Positions 1 through 12,447 of a stretch of DNA of 64,000 nucleotides are shown here, one piece after another; positions within the stretch are counted from its first letter, which is position 1; each line of letters begins with the position of its first letter. The stretch covers positions 37,517,501-37,581,500 of the forward strand of contig NC_080591.1 in the NCBI RefSeq assembly GCF_029962835.1, read 5' to 3'. A model generated the notes under the pieces. The model ran no database searches, was not told the DNA's origin, and worked only from the letters and a program-made list of their open reading frames with translations. This DNA is from Magnolia sinica. Its lineage: Eukaryota > Streptophyta > Magnoliopsida > Magnoliales > Magnoliaceae. The translations under genes and the position numbers were made by a program.

Positions 1-1435
1 CGAGTCCTACTGAGCATGCTAAAAATGTTGGCACTTGATTTATTTTGTCACGTGTAGTGTGCATGGACGTGCCAAAAAGTGGCTCGATCTAAACCGATCA
101 ACTTTGACCCCAAGTGTCAAAGTAAGCAGAAATGTCTAATATGAACGTATATGACCAGATTCTAAGAAGATCGGTCACTTACTCAGCCACTTACAGAATT
201 TTATAATGATCAGGCGATAAACGGTGGGTGAGGTTCTTCCTCTGAAGATGGGTTGTTTTATGCCTTCCTCAAGACAGAACTTTTCAAAATACCAATACAA
301 TCAAACAAAAGGAAAAACTCATCATCGATCACTAGGAGCAACTACAAGAATATGTCTCTTGAAATAATTGTATGATATTGGATAAAGAACAAATCCAGCG
401 TATAAGCATGGATTCAGATTATAACTAAAGATTATAGCAAAGAATTACCACTACTAGAATAAACTAAGATTAAAGATAAATTGATAGATTGGTTATTTTT
501 TTATTGGATTGTGTTAGATTGATTGATTTTTTTCTTTGTAGATTTCCTCTCATATTTATTGATTTCTCCTGTAACTTATTCTTCCAGACGCTTCTTCCAT
601 TATAGTAGTCGAAAAGCCTTTTCTAAATTCTTCTTCATTACATTTTCTTTTGTGATTGTTCCCCTTATGTCAGCTAAATTTAGCTCCCCTCGGTTGCCTT
701 TTGTAAGTTTAATTGTTCAACTATGTTTCTCTCCTCTCGTAAGAATTTTGAGTAACTCAACCACACCACTCCATCAACCATCCACTGACGTGTAAAACTA
801 TATTTACGCCGGCTATGATTCTATAAAAAGCACTCCAAGTATCTTGAAGCTCTTTTCATCCACCTCCTAATTCCTATGCAATGCCATATATCATCCTCAT
901 ATCGGCTTACCTCAGAATGGCTAGAAATAGAGTACAACAGAAGTAAGCAGATACAATTCTCCTGTGGACTATACCATACAAATAGTGGTGATTGAACACC
1001 TGCCATTAAAATCTTCATGGGGCCCACCCAATGCTCAGCGCGATGTTTATTTGCCATCAATGTGTTGATAAGGTCACACAAACCTAGATGAAAGGAAAAA
1101 ACAAATATCATTTTGATCTAAAACTTTTGTACCCACAACTAGTTTTTAATGGTCAATCACCATTTTTGCCTTTGGTGTAGTCCACCTGAGATTTGGATCT
1201 ACTTCATTCTTGGACTCAGCCATAAAAGGCATAAAATGAGCTAGAAAAATGGATGGACGGTGTGGATATACAACACATACATTAAAGTAGGTCCCATGGT
1301 GGGGGCACACCGTGTTGGGTGATGTTGGGCCACACCTAATCCGATGTATGTTGCCATCCTCAATCCAGCAATGTGGGTGTGACCCTAACCTAAGGCTCAC
1401 CATAACTTGTATTTGTCACCCAACCTATTGATAAG
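1..1435. other. Intergenic, no gene recognised
   Basis: No ORF here resembles a known family and I see no exon with convincing splice sites. The part from about 1018 to 1400 has the look of a decayed non-autonomous repeat (phrases such as a GGGCCCAC core and a GGATGGACGGTGTGGATAT block). Similar phrasing recurs at 22300-22980, so both are probably interspersed repeats of one broad type. Class unknown. Confidence 0.4.
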
Positions 1436-2396
1436 GTGTTGAGACTCAAATATTACATATTTAACCATTCAATTACATTAGTTTTCTTAGCATTTAATTG
1501 ATAATTTTATTTAATTATATATGTTTTTGTCATGCGAGGTGATTCAGAAGCCTATGATGAATATGCGCTTAAAAGGATAGATTTAGAGCTCAATAGAAAA
1601 TAATGAAGAATTGGAGATTTGGAAGTCATTAATGAAGAATTCACATGACAAATATCCAAGAAAACTAAGTGAGGAATTAAAAGAATCGAAGATTTGAAGT
1701 GAAGAAAAGGAATCCTGAAAATTGGCTAGAAAATCATATTCCGAAATTCCATGTCTAAAAAGAGAAAGTTCATAAATAATTTCAAAAATAGACGTTAATG
1801 GCATCGACAATTTAGGAATTCCGGGCTCAACTCGCTGGACACTTCTGGACGAGTTTTAATGACATCGAAGACAATTCGATGCCATTAAAGGTGTCATCGA
1901 AGGAGCTACGATGCCATCGAAGATGGGCAGAGTGCAAAATTTTTAAAACTATTTAAAGGAGTCCCTAGGCTATTCCAAATCATCTTCTAGGGTTTGGAAG
2001 GGTTTGGAAAGGGAGAGGAGGCCTAGGTGGAGCGCCGATAACGTTCTTCTACTTCGATTTCTCCATGTGTTCTAGAATATCTTTTAGTTTTTCTTTTGTT
2101 TTTGAGTTAGCTATGACTAGCTAATCTCTTAGCTAAGGCTAGTGGATGAAGCTTGTAATTAATTTCAGTGTTTAATTTGTTGAATTCAATGCTATTAGGA
2201 AAGGAATGAAATCGATTAATTATTCATCAAAGTTTAATTTGATTTAATGACCAGAATTAAATGAGGATATATAGCTTGGAGACATCGGGGAAAAAATCAC
2301 TTGCAACAACCTTTTAAAAGGCTCATTCTAACTAAGGGAGTAATATAAAATCAGTTTATTTTCTGCATCATATGCAAGTTAACACATTCATCAGCT
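1436..2396 (+). mobile_element. Truncated LTR related to the Athila LTRs, opposite orientation
   Basis: The block starts TGTTGAGACTCAAATATTACAT. On this strand it runs in the same order as the reverse complement of the LTRs at 6950-8178 and 14285-15582: the TGTTGAG start, a GCGAGGTGATT block near 1535, a TTCTAGGGTTTGGAAGG block near 1987, a TTAGCTAAGGCTAG block near 2130 and AAGGGAGTAATATAAA near 2335. The distal third, which in the others ends in GTTGTGAACA, is missing, and the sequence abuts the LTR of element A near 2397. It is a diverged partial LTR, probably a solo or broken copy. Confidence 0.6.
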
Positions 2397-3191
2397 GTCA
2401 ATAGGCAATTTCTGGATTGGAAAATCTAAAAGTTTCAGGAAAAAAAATTAAGGTTCTTTAAATCTAAGGCCTCGGGTGATGGGATTTAAAGAAGGTCAGC
2501 ATATGTAAATGTGAGGATGAAAATCTTCTAAGATCTAAATATTTGGGTTGAAAAGAAAATGGATTTGTTTCTAGATCTAGAGAATTTTAAAAAAAATGAA
2601 GAAAAGAAGTTTAAATAAAAAAGTGCCTTGAGAAAAGAAAGAATGAGAGAGAATAAGAATATGAGAAATCACTTCCCTGGGCCTCACGCCCTCTTCCAAT
2701 CACTGGAAGTCGAAGACGGAATCGTCTCGTCTTAAAGAAGCAAAAGCTCTATTTCTTTTCATAAACATAACATAGCATTCTTAGGTTAAGGGCAACAAGT
2801 CACCCTTATAAATTCGTAATTATACTAAATGACCAAATTACACCTACTTTTAAAAAAATTCAAAAACAGAAATTTGCACAAAAAATTGTACGCACACTGT
2901 CTCAAAACTCAAATAGATAAAATATTCATAAGATAAACTTAAATCCAAGATGCCCAATGGGCCCCAATGATTGTACAGTGAAAGTGGGCCGCAACGATCT
3001 AACTGTCCGATCACACCATCGTCGTAATCCAACGGTCCAAATATCTCCTTCAAGTAACTTACATATATCAAGAACACATGTGTAAAGTCTTCAACCTCTA
3101 GAGATCCAACCCGTACCCATCATCTAACCACATTGACATGGATAATATATTCCTCCTACATTGATATACTTTGAATGGTCTGGTGTCCACA
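2397..3191 (-). repeat. 3' LTR of element A (truncated)
   Basis: Homologous to about 37240-38019, for example the blocks around GTGAGGATGAAAATCTTC, the CTCACGCCCTCTTCCAATCA block and TTGATATACTTTGAATGGTC. On the minus strand it begins TGTGGACACC at 3191, immediately preceded by a purine-rich GAGGGGAGTTGA stretch that fits a polypurine tract. The distal part present in the right-hand copy is missing here, where the sequence meets the Athila-like LTR fragment. Confidence 0.75.
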
Positions 3192-3196
3192 TCAAC

Positions 3197-4635
3197 TCCC
3201 CTCGGCTGAGAAGAGCTCGACTCCGGCGAGATAAAACTCTTGTGCCTTTCTAACATATCTGGATCTAGCATCTGCAACTCCACTTCCATCACCATGTACA
3301 TTCGAATGATAGTATATTCTTCTACTTCACCAAGTACCTCTGAAATCCACCATCTCGAATGGAAACAATTTGCTCATGCACAATTCCTTCAATTTCTTCT
3401 CTTTTCTCATGTATAGTAGGCATAAGTGGTGTAGGTTGGGAAGAAAATTCAGAACTTGGTAAATGGTTTGGAACAAAGTTAGGGTCTATGGGATGGTTTG
3501 AACAAGGCATTAGATCATCCACATTGAATATTGAACTGATCCCCATGTGAGGTGGAAGATCTATTACATACGCATTGGATCCAATCTTTTTCAAAATCTT
3601 AAATGGTCCAGCGCTGCGTGCTTGTAACTACTTAACAATACCTTATGGGAACCATTTTACCCTCATCCTAACCATTACATAATCACCCTCATTAAACTCT
3701 TGAATTCTATGATGTAAGTCAGTTAAAATTTTGTATTGTTCATTATTAGCATTTATCCGCCTCCTAATCTTTGCATGTAACTCATGAATGTGATGGGAGA
3801 ATGCATCGGCTGACTGTTAGGGCCTCTGGGTGATTGACATAGGTAACAAATCTATGGGCAGTGTAGGTTTATAACCACTAACAATCTCAAATGGACTCAT
3901 GCCCGTAGACCTATTAACTGAATTGTTAGATGCAAACTAGGCGACTGGCAGGACTAAGTCACAAGTTTTAATGCGTTCACCCACTAAACATAGTAGTAGA
4001 TTTCTAAGACTTCGATTCACATCCTCAATTTGGCTATCAGTTTGAGGATGGTAGACAGATGAGAACTGGAATCTCGTGCCCATCATGTATCATAATGTCT
4101 TCCAAAAATAACTAGTAAATTGGACATCCCTGTCAGACACCATGGTCTTAGGAAAACCATGTAATCGAACCACCCCCTCAAAGAAAGTCTTGGCTATGTT
4201 GGACGCATCTTAGGTTTTTGAACACAGGAGAAAGTGGGCCATTTTTTAGAAATGGTCCACGAACACAAAAATGGAATCGTGCTTTTTAATTGTCTTGGGA
4301 AGCTCAAGCATGGAATCCATATTATTATCTTGCTACGATACATGTGGCACTGACAATGGCGTGTACAATCCAGTATTCTGCTTTTTCTATTTCGCCAGTT
4401 GACATATTCAACATTGTCCTAAAATTTTGGCTACGTCTCACTTGAGACTTGGTTAATAAAATCTATCCTCCACTAGGGCAATGGTCTTATCTCGACCAAA
4501 ATGGTCAACTATACCTCTAGCATAAAGCTCCCAAACAAGGAAATCCCAGAGAGGAAGTGCGGAGAATACAAAGTCGATGTCCTTTAAAAAGGAAGCCATC
4601 TTTGAGCACGAACTCACCCGAATTATGTTGGTCAC
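3197..4635 (-). pseudogene. Element A integrase with C-terminal chromodomain (decayed)
   Basis: In the plant gypsy order, the minus strand shows an HHCC zinc-binding region (near 4590-4380, ending in a CxxC), core blocks equivalent to DHF.KMAHF, a SDRDVQF-like strand and a HPQTD motif near 4050, then a [20 protein letters not shown] block at 3615-3540 followed by FNVDDLMP, typical of chromovirus integrase C termini. After a YLVK motif at 3322 the frame changes, and the chromodomain continues as EVELQMLDPDMLE up to about 3200. Integrase normally joins cDNA to host DNA and the chromodomain steers targeting. Several in-frame stops and at least one frameshift make it non-functional. Confidence 0.8.
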
Positions 4636-4639
4636 TTAA

Positions 4640-5950
4640 GAATGACACGTATATTCCCTTAAAATCTGGACACATGGGATACTCGTCTATCAATTGCTCA
4701 AACCCAACAACCTCTACACTCAAGGAGTTGAGCAACGTCACTCTCCTACTAAGGGCATCAGTTGGTTTGTTCTCGATCTCAACTTTATGTTTCAGGACAA
4801 ATAAATATTCCTGAAGAAATGCTACCCACTTGTCATGCCTTGGGTTGAGCTTCTTTTGGGAATTCAAATACCTCAAAGTCTCATAATCAGAAAATAATAC
4901 AAATTATTGTAGCAGAAGATAATGACGCCAATGACGTAGTGACTGCACTACCGCATAAAATTCTTTATCATAGGTGGAATACATTTGTTTCGCCTCATTT
5001 AGTTTCTCACTAAAATAGGCAACTGGATGGCCCTCTTGGCTCAGTACTCCTCATATACCTACGCCTAAAGCATCACACGCTACTTCAAAGACTTTAGAAA
5101 AAACTGAAAGATGCGTGACGGGAGCCTCTATCATCTGGCCCTTAATATCTTTAAATACCTTAGTTGTGACCTTAGACCATATGAACTCCTCCTTTTTAAT
5201 GCAATCAATAATGGGAGCCATAATAGTGCTAAATCCTCGAATGAACCCACAATAAAATGTGGTTAAGCCATGAAAGCTTCTCACATCATGTATATTCTGC
5301 AATGGCCTTGACTTTTTCTGAATCTGCTCGCATCCCTACAAACAAGACGATGAACCTTGAGAAAACCCTATCAAACATGAACGAACATTTCTTAAGATTC
5401 GCACATAATCTTTCCGCCCAGAGGACACTACAGACATGCCTCAAGTGGTCGAGATGCAGCTCTTTAGTGGTACTATATATGAGAATGTCATCAAAATAAA
5501 CCACTAAGAAATTCTCCATGAATGGTCTTAAAACTCGGGTCATCACACACATAAAAGTACTGGCTGCATTAGTCAAGCCAAAGGGCATGACCAACACTCG
5601 TACAATCCATCCTTCATCTTGAAGATTGTATTCCACTCATCTCCTGGGTGTATGCGTATCTGGTGATACACACTCTTGAGGTCAATTTTGAAAAAAATTG
5701 TAGACATGGCCATCATGTCTAACATATCATTAAGCCTCGGTATCAGAAACCGATACTTGATCATGATCTTATTAATGGCCCTACTGCCCACACACATCTG
5801 CCACGTACCATTTTTTTTGGCATTAATAGTGCTGGTATGACACACGGACTCATGCTCTCTCAGATGAAACCCTTTCGCAGGAGCTCATTTACCTGCCTCT
5901 TCAACTATGCATGCTCTGTAGGGTTCATTCTGTAATGAGGAAGGTTCGGT
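4640..5950 (-). pseudogene. Element A reverse transcriptase and RNase H (decayed)
   Basis: On the minus strand RT starts near 5850 with [11 protein letters not shown] (equivalent to the MCVDYRALN block), continues with [15 protein letters not shown], then [14 protein letters not shown] and [11 protein letters not shown] near 5500, so the catalytic FDD is kept. The connection and RNase H part follow, with FYCGFIRGFSTIMAPI, FEVACDALGVGI, a KWVAFLQEY stretch and KPTDALSRR at about 4770. Frame shifts between 5640 and 5570 and near 5050 break the reading frame. It belongs with the integrase immediately downstream. Confidence 0.8.
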
Positions 5951-6159
5951 AAAGTAAATCCCGAGATGAGATCAATGACAAGTTGGATGTCCCGCATAGG
6001 TGGAAGCTCATCCTATAAATCCTCAGGGAATACATCATTGTACTCCTTAAGAACCAGAGTCACCTCAAGGGGTAACTCTACATGAACATCGAGTGTAACT
6101 TCACCATTAGGGCATACACCGTCAAATCATCCTCAGTCACTTTCTCAAATTCTTTGCAT

Positions 6160-6880
6160 TTATGATATATAGAGACTTCGAATTGGATTTCCTCTCTTAT
6201 TTCCTTGACTCACTTGATTTCACATCCCTAGCTTTGTTCATGGGGCTCTTGGGTGGTAATGGATTAATCTTGATTTTCTTGCCCTCATGCGTGAATGTAC
6301 ACACATTCGAGCGACCAAAAATTGTGACATCTCTATTATATAACCAAGGCCTCCCAAGAATGATGTGCCCTACATCCATAAGCAAAAGATCACACCACAA
6401 CATATCTTTATTTGAACTGATCTGGATGGGGACTAAATATTATTGGGATACAGTCATAAAAGACGTGTCAACCCAAGAAACCTTATAGGATTGAGGGTGT
6501 GAGATGGGCTTCAAACCCAACTGAGTGATTGTGTTAGCTGAGACCATGTTAGTGTAACTACCACGATCCACGATGACTTTACCATTTTTGTCACCGCTCT
6601 TAATAATTGTGTAGAAAATTGTGCTTTTGCACCAATCATCAGTATCCTTGGCTTACGCAAAAGCACATCTAACTATGACTAGTGGTGTAGCCTCAGGTAC
6701 TTCTTCTTCATAATCACTAGTATTTATCTCTGGGTGATATTCCTCAACTTCATAATCACCCATGTCATCCACATTTTCGTTTGACTCACCTATGACTAAG
6801 GCTTTTCCGTGAGTCTTTTCAAGCATTGGTATGCGAAATGACTTGTACCTCTGCACTCATAACATCTCAAGTGACTACCA
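6160..6880 (-). pseudogene. Element A aspartic protease and gag zinc knuckle (decayed)
   Basis: On the minus strand, a CCHC zinc knuckle of form CYECRGTSHFAYQC lies at about 6835-6876. It is followed by an acidic linker and a retropepsin-like segment with VIVDRGSYTNMVS at about 6550-6580 and MLWCDLLLMDVGHIILGRPW at 6403-6340. The active-site triplet reads DRG (6559-6567) where the family, and the sister copy in element D, has DSG. This adds to evidence that A cannot process its polyprotein. The upstream gag was separated from this point by insertion of element B at 6950. Confidence 0.75.
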
Positions 6881-6949
6881 CTGCCAGGATTGGCACCAAG
6901 GACACATTTGACCTTATCATCCTTAGGCTGAAGCGGTGCACTAGCCTAC

Positions 6950-8178
6950 TGTTCACAACCCCAAGTGTACGGTCGTGATGTAGTAATAACTCGGTAAGAC
7001 CGAGGTTGAATCCACAGGGATAGAACTTGTATGTATTCTGAAGATAACTAGAACTAGAACTATAAAAATATCTAAATTGAAATATGAATAATTGAGAGTA
7101 ATGGTGAATAATGTTGATTCAAACTTATGAATTTAAAGGTGGAAACTAGGGTGCCAAGGATCCACTTGTACTATCAAGATGCTACCTTACTTAATTCAAG
7201 GAACACAATTGGAATTGGAGTCCTATCATATCCAATTGGAAGATAAAGCAATTTAAATCAAATCTAAACTTTTTATTGAACTAATTCTCAATGGAGAAGA
7301 ATTATGATAATTGGAAGGGATTCCATCACCCTACCATGCCCAGGAGACGATGGTGAACAATGGGATTTACCAATCTCACTATCTCAAAATAGGAAAAGAA
7401 GATATCCAAAGTTATTACAACATCTATTATAATTTGAGTCACAATAAATCATATAAAACTAAAATTACTCCCTTAATATCAAACTAGAAATCAATGAAGT
7501 TCAATAAGAACAAGAATCAAAGCAAAATAAACATCCAAACATGCTACAAACTTCACCTCCTAACCCTAGCTAAGAGGTTTAACCAACCATAGACATGATT
7601 GAAACTAAATCTCTTAAACAAAGCATGAAAAATAAACTAGAGAAGAAGAAAAAGTCTTTGGCAGCAGCTCCACCCTTGTGTATGCTCCTTAAGACCTTTC
7701 CAAACACTAGAAGATGCTTTAGAGCATCCTAGGGAGTCCTATTTATAGTTGTGGAACTCCAACTTTCGAACTAAGTTGGAAAAATCTAGAAACCGCCTCA
7801 AATTTACGCATTCTGCGTAGTTTTCCAAAATAGACTCAGAGTTTCAGAATATACTTTTTTAGCACAAATTCAAGAATATGTTTATTTTCATGACAATTTC
7901 AAGATCCTTTTCTTCTCTTCAAATCTTTGATTTTCTTCATTCCTCACTTGGTTTTCTTGAATTTTGGCATATGAATTCTTCATTAATGACTTTCAAATCT
8001 CCAAATCTTCATTTAGACATCTTTTGAACAAAAATCTTCCTTTTGGCATCAATTTCACCTTAAGCTCTCGAAATCACCTCGCACATGAAAACATGCATAA
8101 TTAAATCGATTAAGCACTATCATGTTTATAAAATCAAGGTATAAATAGGGAGAAATATGTAATATTTCACACTCAACA
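6950..8178 (-). repeat. 3' LTR of element B
   Basis: Direct copy of 14285-15582 apart from small indels. Plus-strand edges are TGTTCACAACCCC and ACTCAACA, so on the minus strand it runs TGTTGAGTG to GTGAACA. The adjacent internal sequence (8179-8190) gives a GGTTGAGGGG polypurine tract on the minus strand. It lacks two short internal duplications seen in the other LTR. Confidence 0.9.
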
Positions 8179-9449
8179 CACCCCTCAACCAACATTTTGC
8201 TAATCTCGAGCAAAACATGTGTGAAGTGATCTTCAATCTTTAATGTTCAAATCACTTTCAGAAAACAATCTTTTATGCAATCAAGTGTGAATGAGTACAA
8301 TCTAAAGAAGTGAGAGTGCAATTTTGAAAACCTAGAGCCAGATCACACAAGCAACCAATCAAAAAAAAAATTTATCAATCATTTAAGAGCATAAGTTCAT
8401 ATATCAAAATTTTCCAATATGCTTAGTAAATTTTATTTACTTTCCATAACATATTACTATTTCATAATGTTAGTCATGTTCATTACCTCAAGTTTTATTG
8501 AATAATCAAGTACTGATTCTAAACTTATCACATTTTCTTTCTTTTTCCAGGTTTTGATCTTATATCGACGGTCCCTTTTATTTATTCATTCTTTTTCAGA
8601 CTTTTCATTCGTTTCCAGTCTTTTCATCATACATGACCTTTTTGTCGATATCTCTGTTTTTTAACTGGTTCTTTTCATCTTGTAAAGGTGGATAAAATTC
8701 TCCAGACTTAATTCTCAATATCTATTAATGATACACATACTAACAATGAGAAATTCTAGTACAATTCACAGAAAGTAATTTGAATGTGGCTTATGACTTA
8801 GATTAACATGATATTCAAACTTTCTCTTAATCAATTAATTGCAAGAATTTAGACAATAGTCTACTTGGTTGATCAAACTCCAACAATTCAAAATTCAATC
8901 TCCATCTTATCATCATACTCAAAGCATTCTTAATTCCATAAATTATCATTTCCCAAACATGTTTTTAACTTGAAAATTTTCACAATTTTTGCTCAAAACT
9001 AAGAAAACACTCATTAGTTTACCTAATCCACAGCCCTCAACTTAAAACCTACATTATCCTCAATGTAAAAGATATAAGCACGCAATGCACATGAGACAAC
9101 AAAAAGAAATGGGAAGTGATGTGAAGATAATACCTGAAGTTGAAGAATTGAAGCTTTTCCAAAGTTCTTAACATGTAAATGGGTTAGCACGAAGACAAAA
9201 CAAACTAAAATCAAACAATCCTAATCATAAATCCTATGAAAGCAATAAACTTAACTACACCTTCATTAGACTAGAAGGTCAATCCTGGTGCACAGGATCA
9301 GTCAGACACATGAACATGTCCTCTGAATCAAACTTCTCAACAAATGACTTGAGATGATGTCCATTTACTTTAAAAATATTGTCATTCGCTAGATTATTTA
9401 TCTCGACGGCCCCATGAGGATAAACAGTAGTAAAAATGAAAGGGCCGGT
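8179..9449 (-). other. Element B 3' non-coding region (no env-like ORF recognised)
   Basis: AT-rich sequence between integrase and the 3' LTR. Athila elements often carry an envelope-like ORF at this place. The only ORF of note, 9023-9214 on the minus strand (63 codons), shows no feature I can tie to that family. I therefore annotate the stretch as degenerate or non-coding. Confidence 0.5.
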
Positions 9450-10406
9450 CTAACGAGATCGAAGTTTTCCTGAAAAAAGATGTAACCGAGAATTGTATAG
9501 AAGGACTTTTTGGCCAGATGTGAATGATTTTCGAAGGATGTTCCGATCATGAAACACCTTCATCCTGTCCTTGTAGATTCTTGAGTTCTCATATGTATTT
9601 TTCTGAATTTCTTCTAGTTCATTTAATTGAATTTTGTGTGGTGAGCCAACATTGTCTAAGTTAAAATTTAGATTTTTGATAGCCCAGTAGACTCTATATT
9701 CCAACTCTACAGGCAAGTGGCAAGCTTTCCCATGGACGAGTCTAAAGGGAGATATTCCAATGGGGGTCTTAAAAGCTATACGGTAAGCCCATAAAGCATC
9801 AATCAAGTAGATTGACCAATCCTTACGGTCGAGGTTAACCGTTTTTTTCAAAATTTACTTAATTTCTTTATTGAAAATCTCATCTTGTCCGCTTTTCCAC
9901 GGGTGGTATGGAGTACCCACCATATGAGAGATGTCATATTTCTTCATTAAGTTCTCAAATGACCTATTACAAAAGTATGAACCTCCATCACTAATGATGG
10001 CCCGAGGCGTTCCGAACCAGGAAAGGATGTTTTCTTTTAAGAATCTAATCACCGTTTTGTGATCATTATTCTGACACGGGATCACTTCGACCCACTTAGT
10101 GACATAGTCTACTACTAATAAAATGTAAATATTTCCAAAGGATTGGGGGAATGGCCCCATGAAATAGCAATCAAATGCTTCAATGATAAGAATTGGGTTT
10201 AGTGGCATCATATGTCTACGGGACAATCCTCCCAATTTCTGACAACGCTCACAAGCTTTACAAAACTCATGAGTATCTTTGAACATAGTGGGCCAGTAAA
10301 AGCCACACTGCAGAATTTTGGCTATGGTCTTTTTAGCAGAAAAGTAACCACCACAGGCCTCAGAGTGACAAAAGGTGATAACACTCTGATGTTCATTGTC
10401 TGGCAC
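9450..10406 (-). pseudogene. Element B integrase (decayed)
   Basis: Two adjacent minus-strand frames. 10406-9855 has the zinc-binding part (H..C..C with CKACERCQKLG), then FDCYFMGPFPQSFGNIYILLVVDYVTKWVEV with the first catalytic Asp position, ISDGGSYFCN with the second Asp region, and HPWKSGQDE. After a frame break at about 9853, 9851-9450 continues with [41 protein letters not shown] and the C-terminal block. This is the classic Athila/Tat arrangement. The FNKEIK to KKTVNL junction shows the frame break. Confidence 0.85.
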
Positions 10407-10466
10407 ACATCTCCTCAGAATTTGGTCGGGGCAATATTTAAATAAATAAGGATCATCCCAGAAAAC

Positions 10467-11260
10467 TTACGTACCTTGGCAAAGAATTTTTTTCTTATCT
10501 TGCGCAGTCCAATATGTTAATGTGAAACCTGTAGCAAGATAATTTACAATGTCAGCAAATGAAGGTAATTGGGGGAGTTTAAACAATTGTTCGTCAGGGA
10601 ACATATCATTTATCACTGTCAGCTTAAGGGAATCAGGGAGGTCAAGTCGAGAAAGGTGGTTGGCCGCTACGATTTTTACTCCTTTTTTGTCTCGTATTTC
10701 AATATCAAATTCTTGGAGTAAGAGGATCCATTTTATCAAGCAGGGCTTAGCATTCCTCTTAAAAAGAAGATACTTTGGCGCCACAAGGTTCGTGTAGATG
10801 ATAATCTTATATTCAATCAGGTAGGACCTAAATTTGTCTAAAGCGAACACTACGACTAAGAGTTCCTTCTTCGTAGGGCTTCTTTTCTTTGCTCTGACCT
10901 AACACCGCCCCAATAGCATAGTTAGATGCATTGCACATAATCTCAAAAGGGATGCTCCAATCGGGTGGATGCATGATAGGTGCGGTATTTAACATGCCCT
11001 TGAGCTTAGTGAAAGCTTCTTGGCATTGTTCAATCCACTCGTATGGCACATCCTTTTAAAGTAGATTGTATGAAGGACGAGAGAGATGACTAAAGTCCTT
11101 TATGAATCGTCTATAAAATCTAGCGTGTCCTAGGAAGGATTGCATGTTACGTACGCTCTTGGGTAGAGGTAGGTTAGAGATAAGATCAATTTTTACCTTG
11201 TCTACCTCAATTCCCTTGGATGAAATTATGTGTCCAAGCACAATTCCCTTGGGAACCATA
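10467..11260 (-). pseudogene. Element B RT C terminus and RNase H (decayed)
   Basis: The minus strand reads GIVLGHIISSKGIEVDKVKID, FLGHARFYRRFIKDFS (RT connection), a frame break at about 11050, then CQEAFTKLKGMLNTAPI and MCNASNYAIGAVLGQ (RNase H first acidic residue region), another break at about 10840, then FALDKFRSYLIEYKIIIYTN and KKGVKIVAANHLSRLD. Normally these remove the RNA strand during cDNA synthesis. Split over three frames. Confidence 0.85.
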
Positions 11261-11846
11261 AAATGACATTTATCTTAATTCAAAACCAAATTCTTTTCCT
11301 CGCATCGCTTCAACACACATTTAAGATTTTCCAAATACTCGCTGAAGGATGGATCAAAGATAGAGAAGTCATCCCTGAAGACCTCTAAATATTGCACATC
11401 AAGTCAGAAAAAATACTCAACATGCATCGTTGTAAAGTGATGGGGGCATTACATAGTCTGAATGGCATCCTTCGGTAAGAAAATGTGCCAAAGGGACATG
11501 TGAATGTTGTCTTCTTTTAATCTTCAAGGGCTATCTCTATCTAATTGTAGCCCGAATATCCGTCAAGGAAGCAATAGTAAGAGTGACTGACTAGCCTTTC
11601 TAAAATTTGATCAATGAAGGACAAAGGAAAGTGGTCCTTCTTTGTGACGGTATTCAACTTCTTGTAGTCAATGCACATTCTCCAACTAGTAGTAACTCTA
11701 GTTGGCACGAGTTCATTGTCAGCATTGGCTACGATGGTGATTCCGGACTTCTTAGGAACTAATTGAGTTGGACTCACCCATTGACTATTGGATATAGGGT
11801 ATATGATACCCACATCCAACAACTTATTTACCTCGGCCTTAACCAC
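11261..11846 (-). pseudogene. Element B reverse transcriptase core (decayed)
   Basis: Minus strand, frame 11846-11541: VNKLLDVGIIYPISNSQWVSP, VPKKSGITIVANADNELVPT, WRMCIDYKKLN, KKDHFPLSFIDQILERL and YYCFLDGYSGYN, a signature set for Athila RT. A stop follows, and the catalytic region near 11370-11390 reads FRDDFSIF, keeping the DD pair. Continues into the RNase H entry. Confidence 0.85.
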
Positions 11847-12447
11847 TTCTTATTTGGATTGAGTCGACGTTGTGGTTGTCGAGAGGTTTTCACTTTATCC
11901 TCAAGATGGATGCGGTGAGTACAATCAAAGGGTCAATTCCCTTGAGGTCCGCAATCGACCATCCAAGAACTCCTTTATGCTCAGTGAGAGTGGAAATGAG
12001 CAGACTCGCTTATTCTTTCTCAAGGTGAGAAGAGATCACCACTGGGTATGTCTAATCTTGACCTAAATAAACATATTTAAGATCGGCGGGCAAAGGTTTT
12101 AGGTCAAGCTTCAGTATTTTGAGGTTAGACGGTAGAGGCACTACATCAGTTTGGGCAATTTTTCAAATTGTAGCCTCCACCGGTTAACTTTAAGTACTGA
12201 TGTAACATCAAGCAAGGCATCCATCTCCCTAATCATGTCATCATCTAAATCAAGGGAGTGGGCCAAGCACGTCTTTAGAGTGTCAGAATACAGAGTTAGG
12301 AGTGCTCTATCTTCCACGAAAGATTGATCATGTTAATGTCGTGGGTATCATCATCATCCTCTGGCTGTTTGTTCATATTGAAAAAGATGTTGAGCTCCAA
12401 TGTCATATTTATGAAAGATAAATTCATAATTCCATTCTTACAATTAA

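Noticed and set aside
8179-9449. Envelope-like gene in the Athila element
   Set aside because: This is where such a gene lies in the lineage, but no frame longer than 63 codons and no membrane or signal-peptide pattern supports it.
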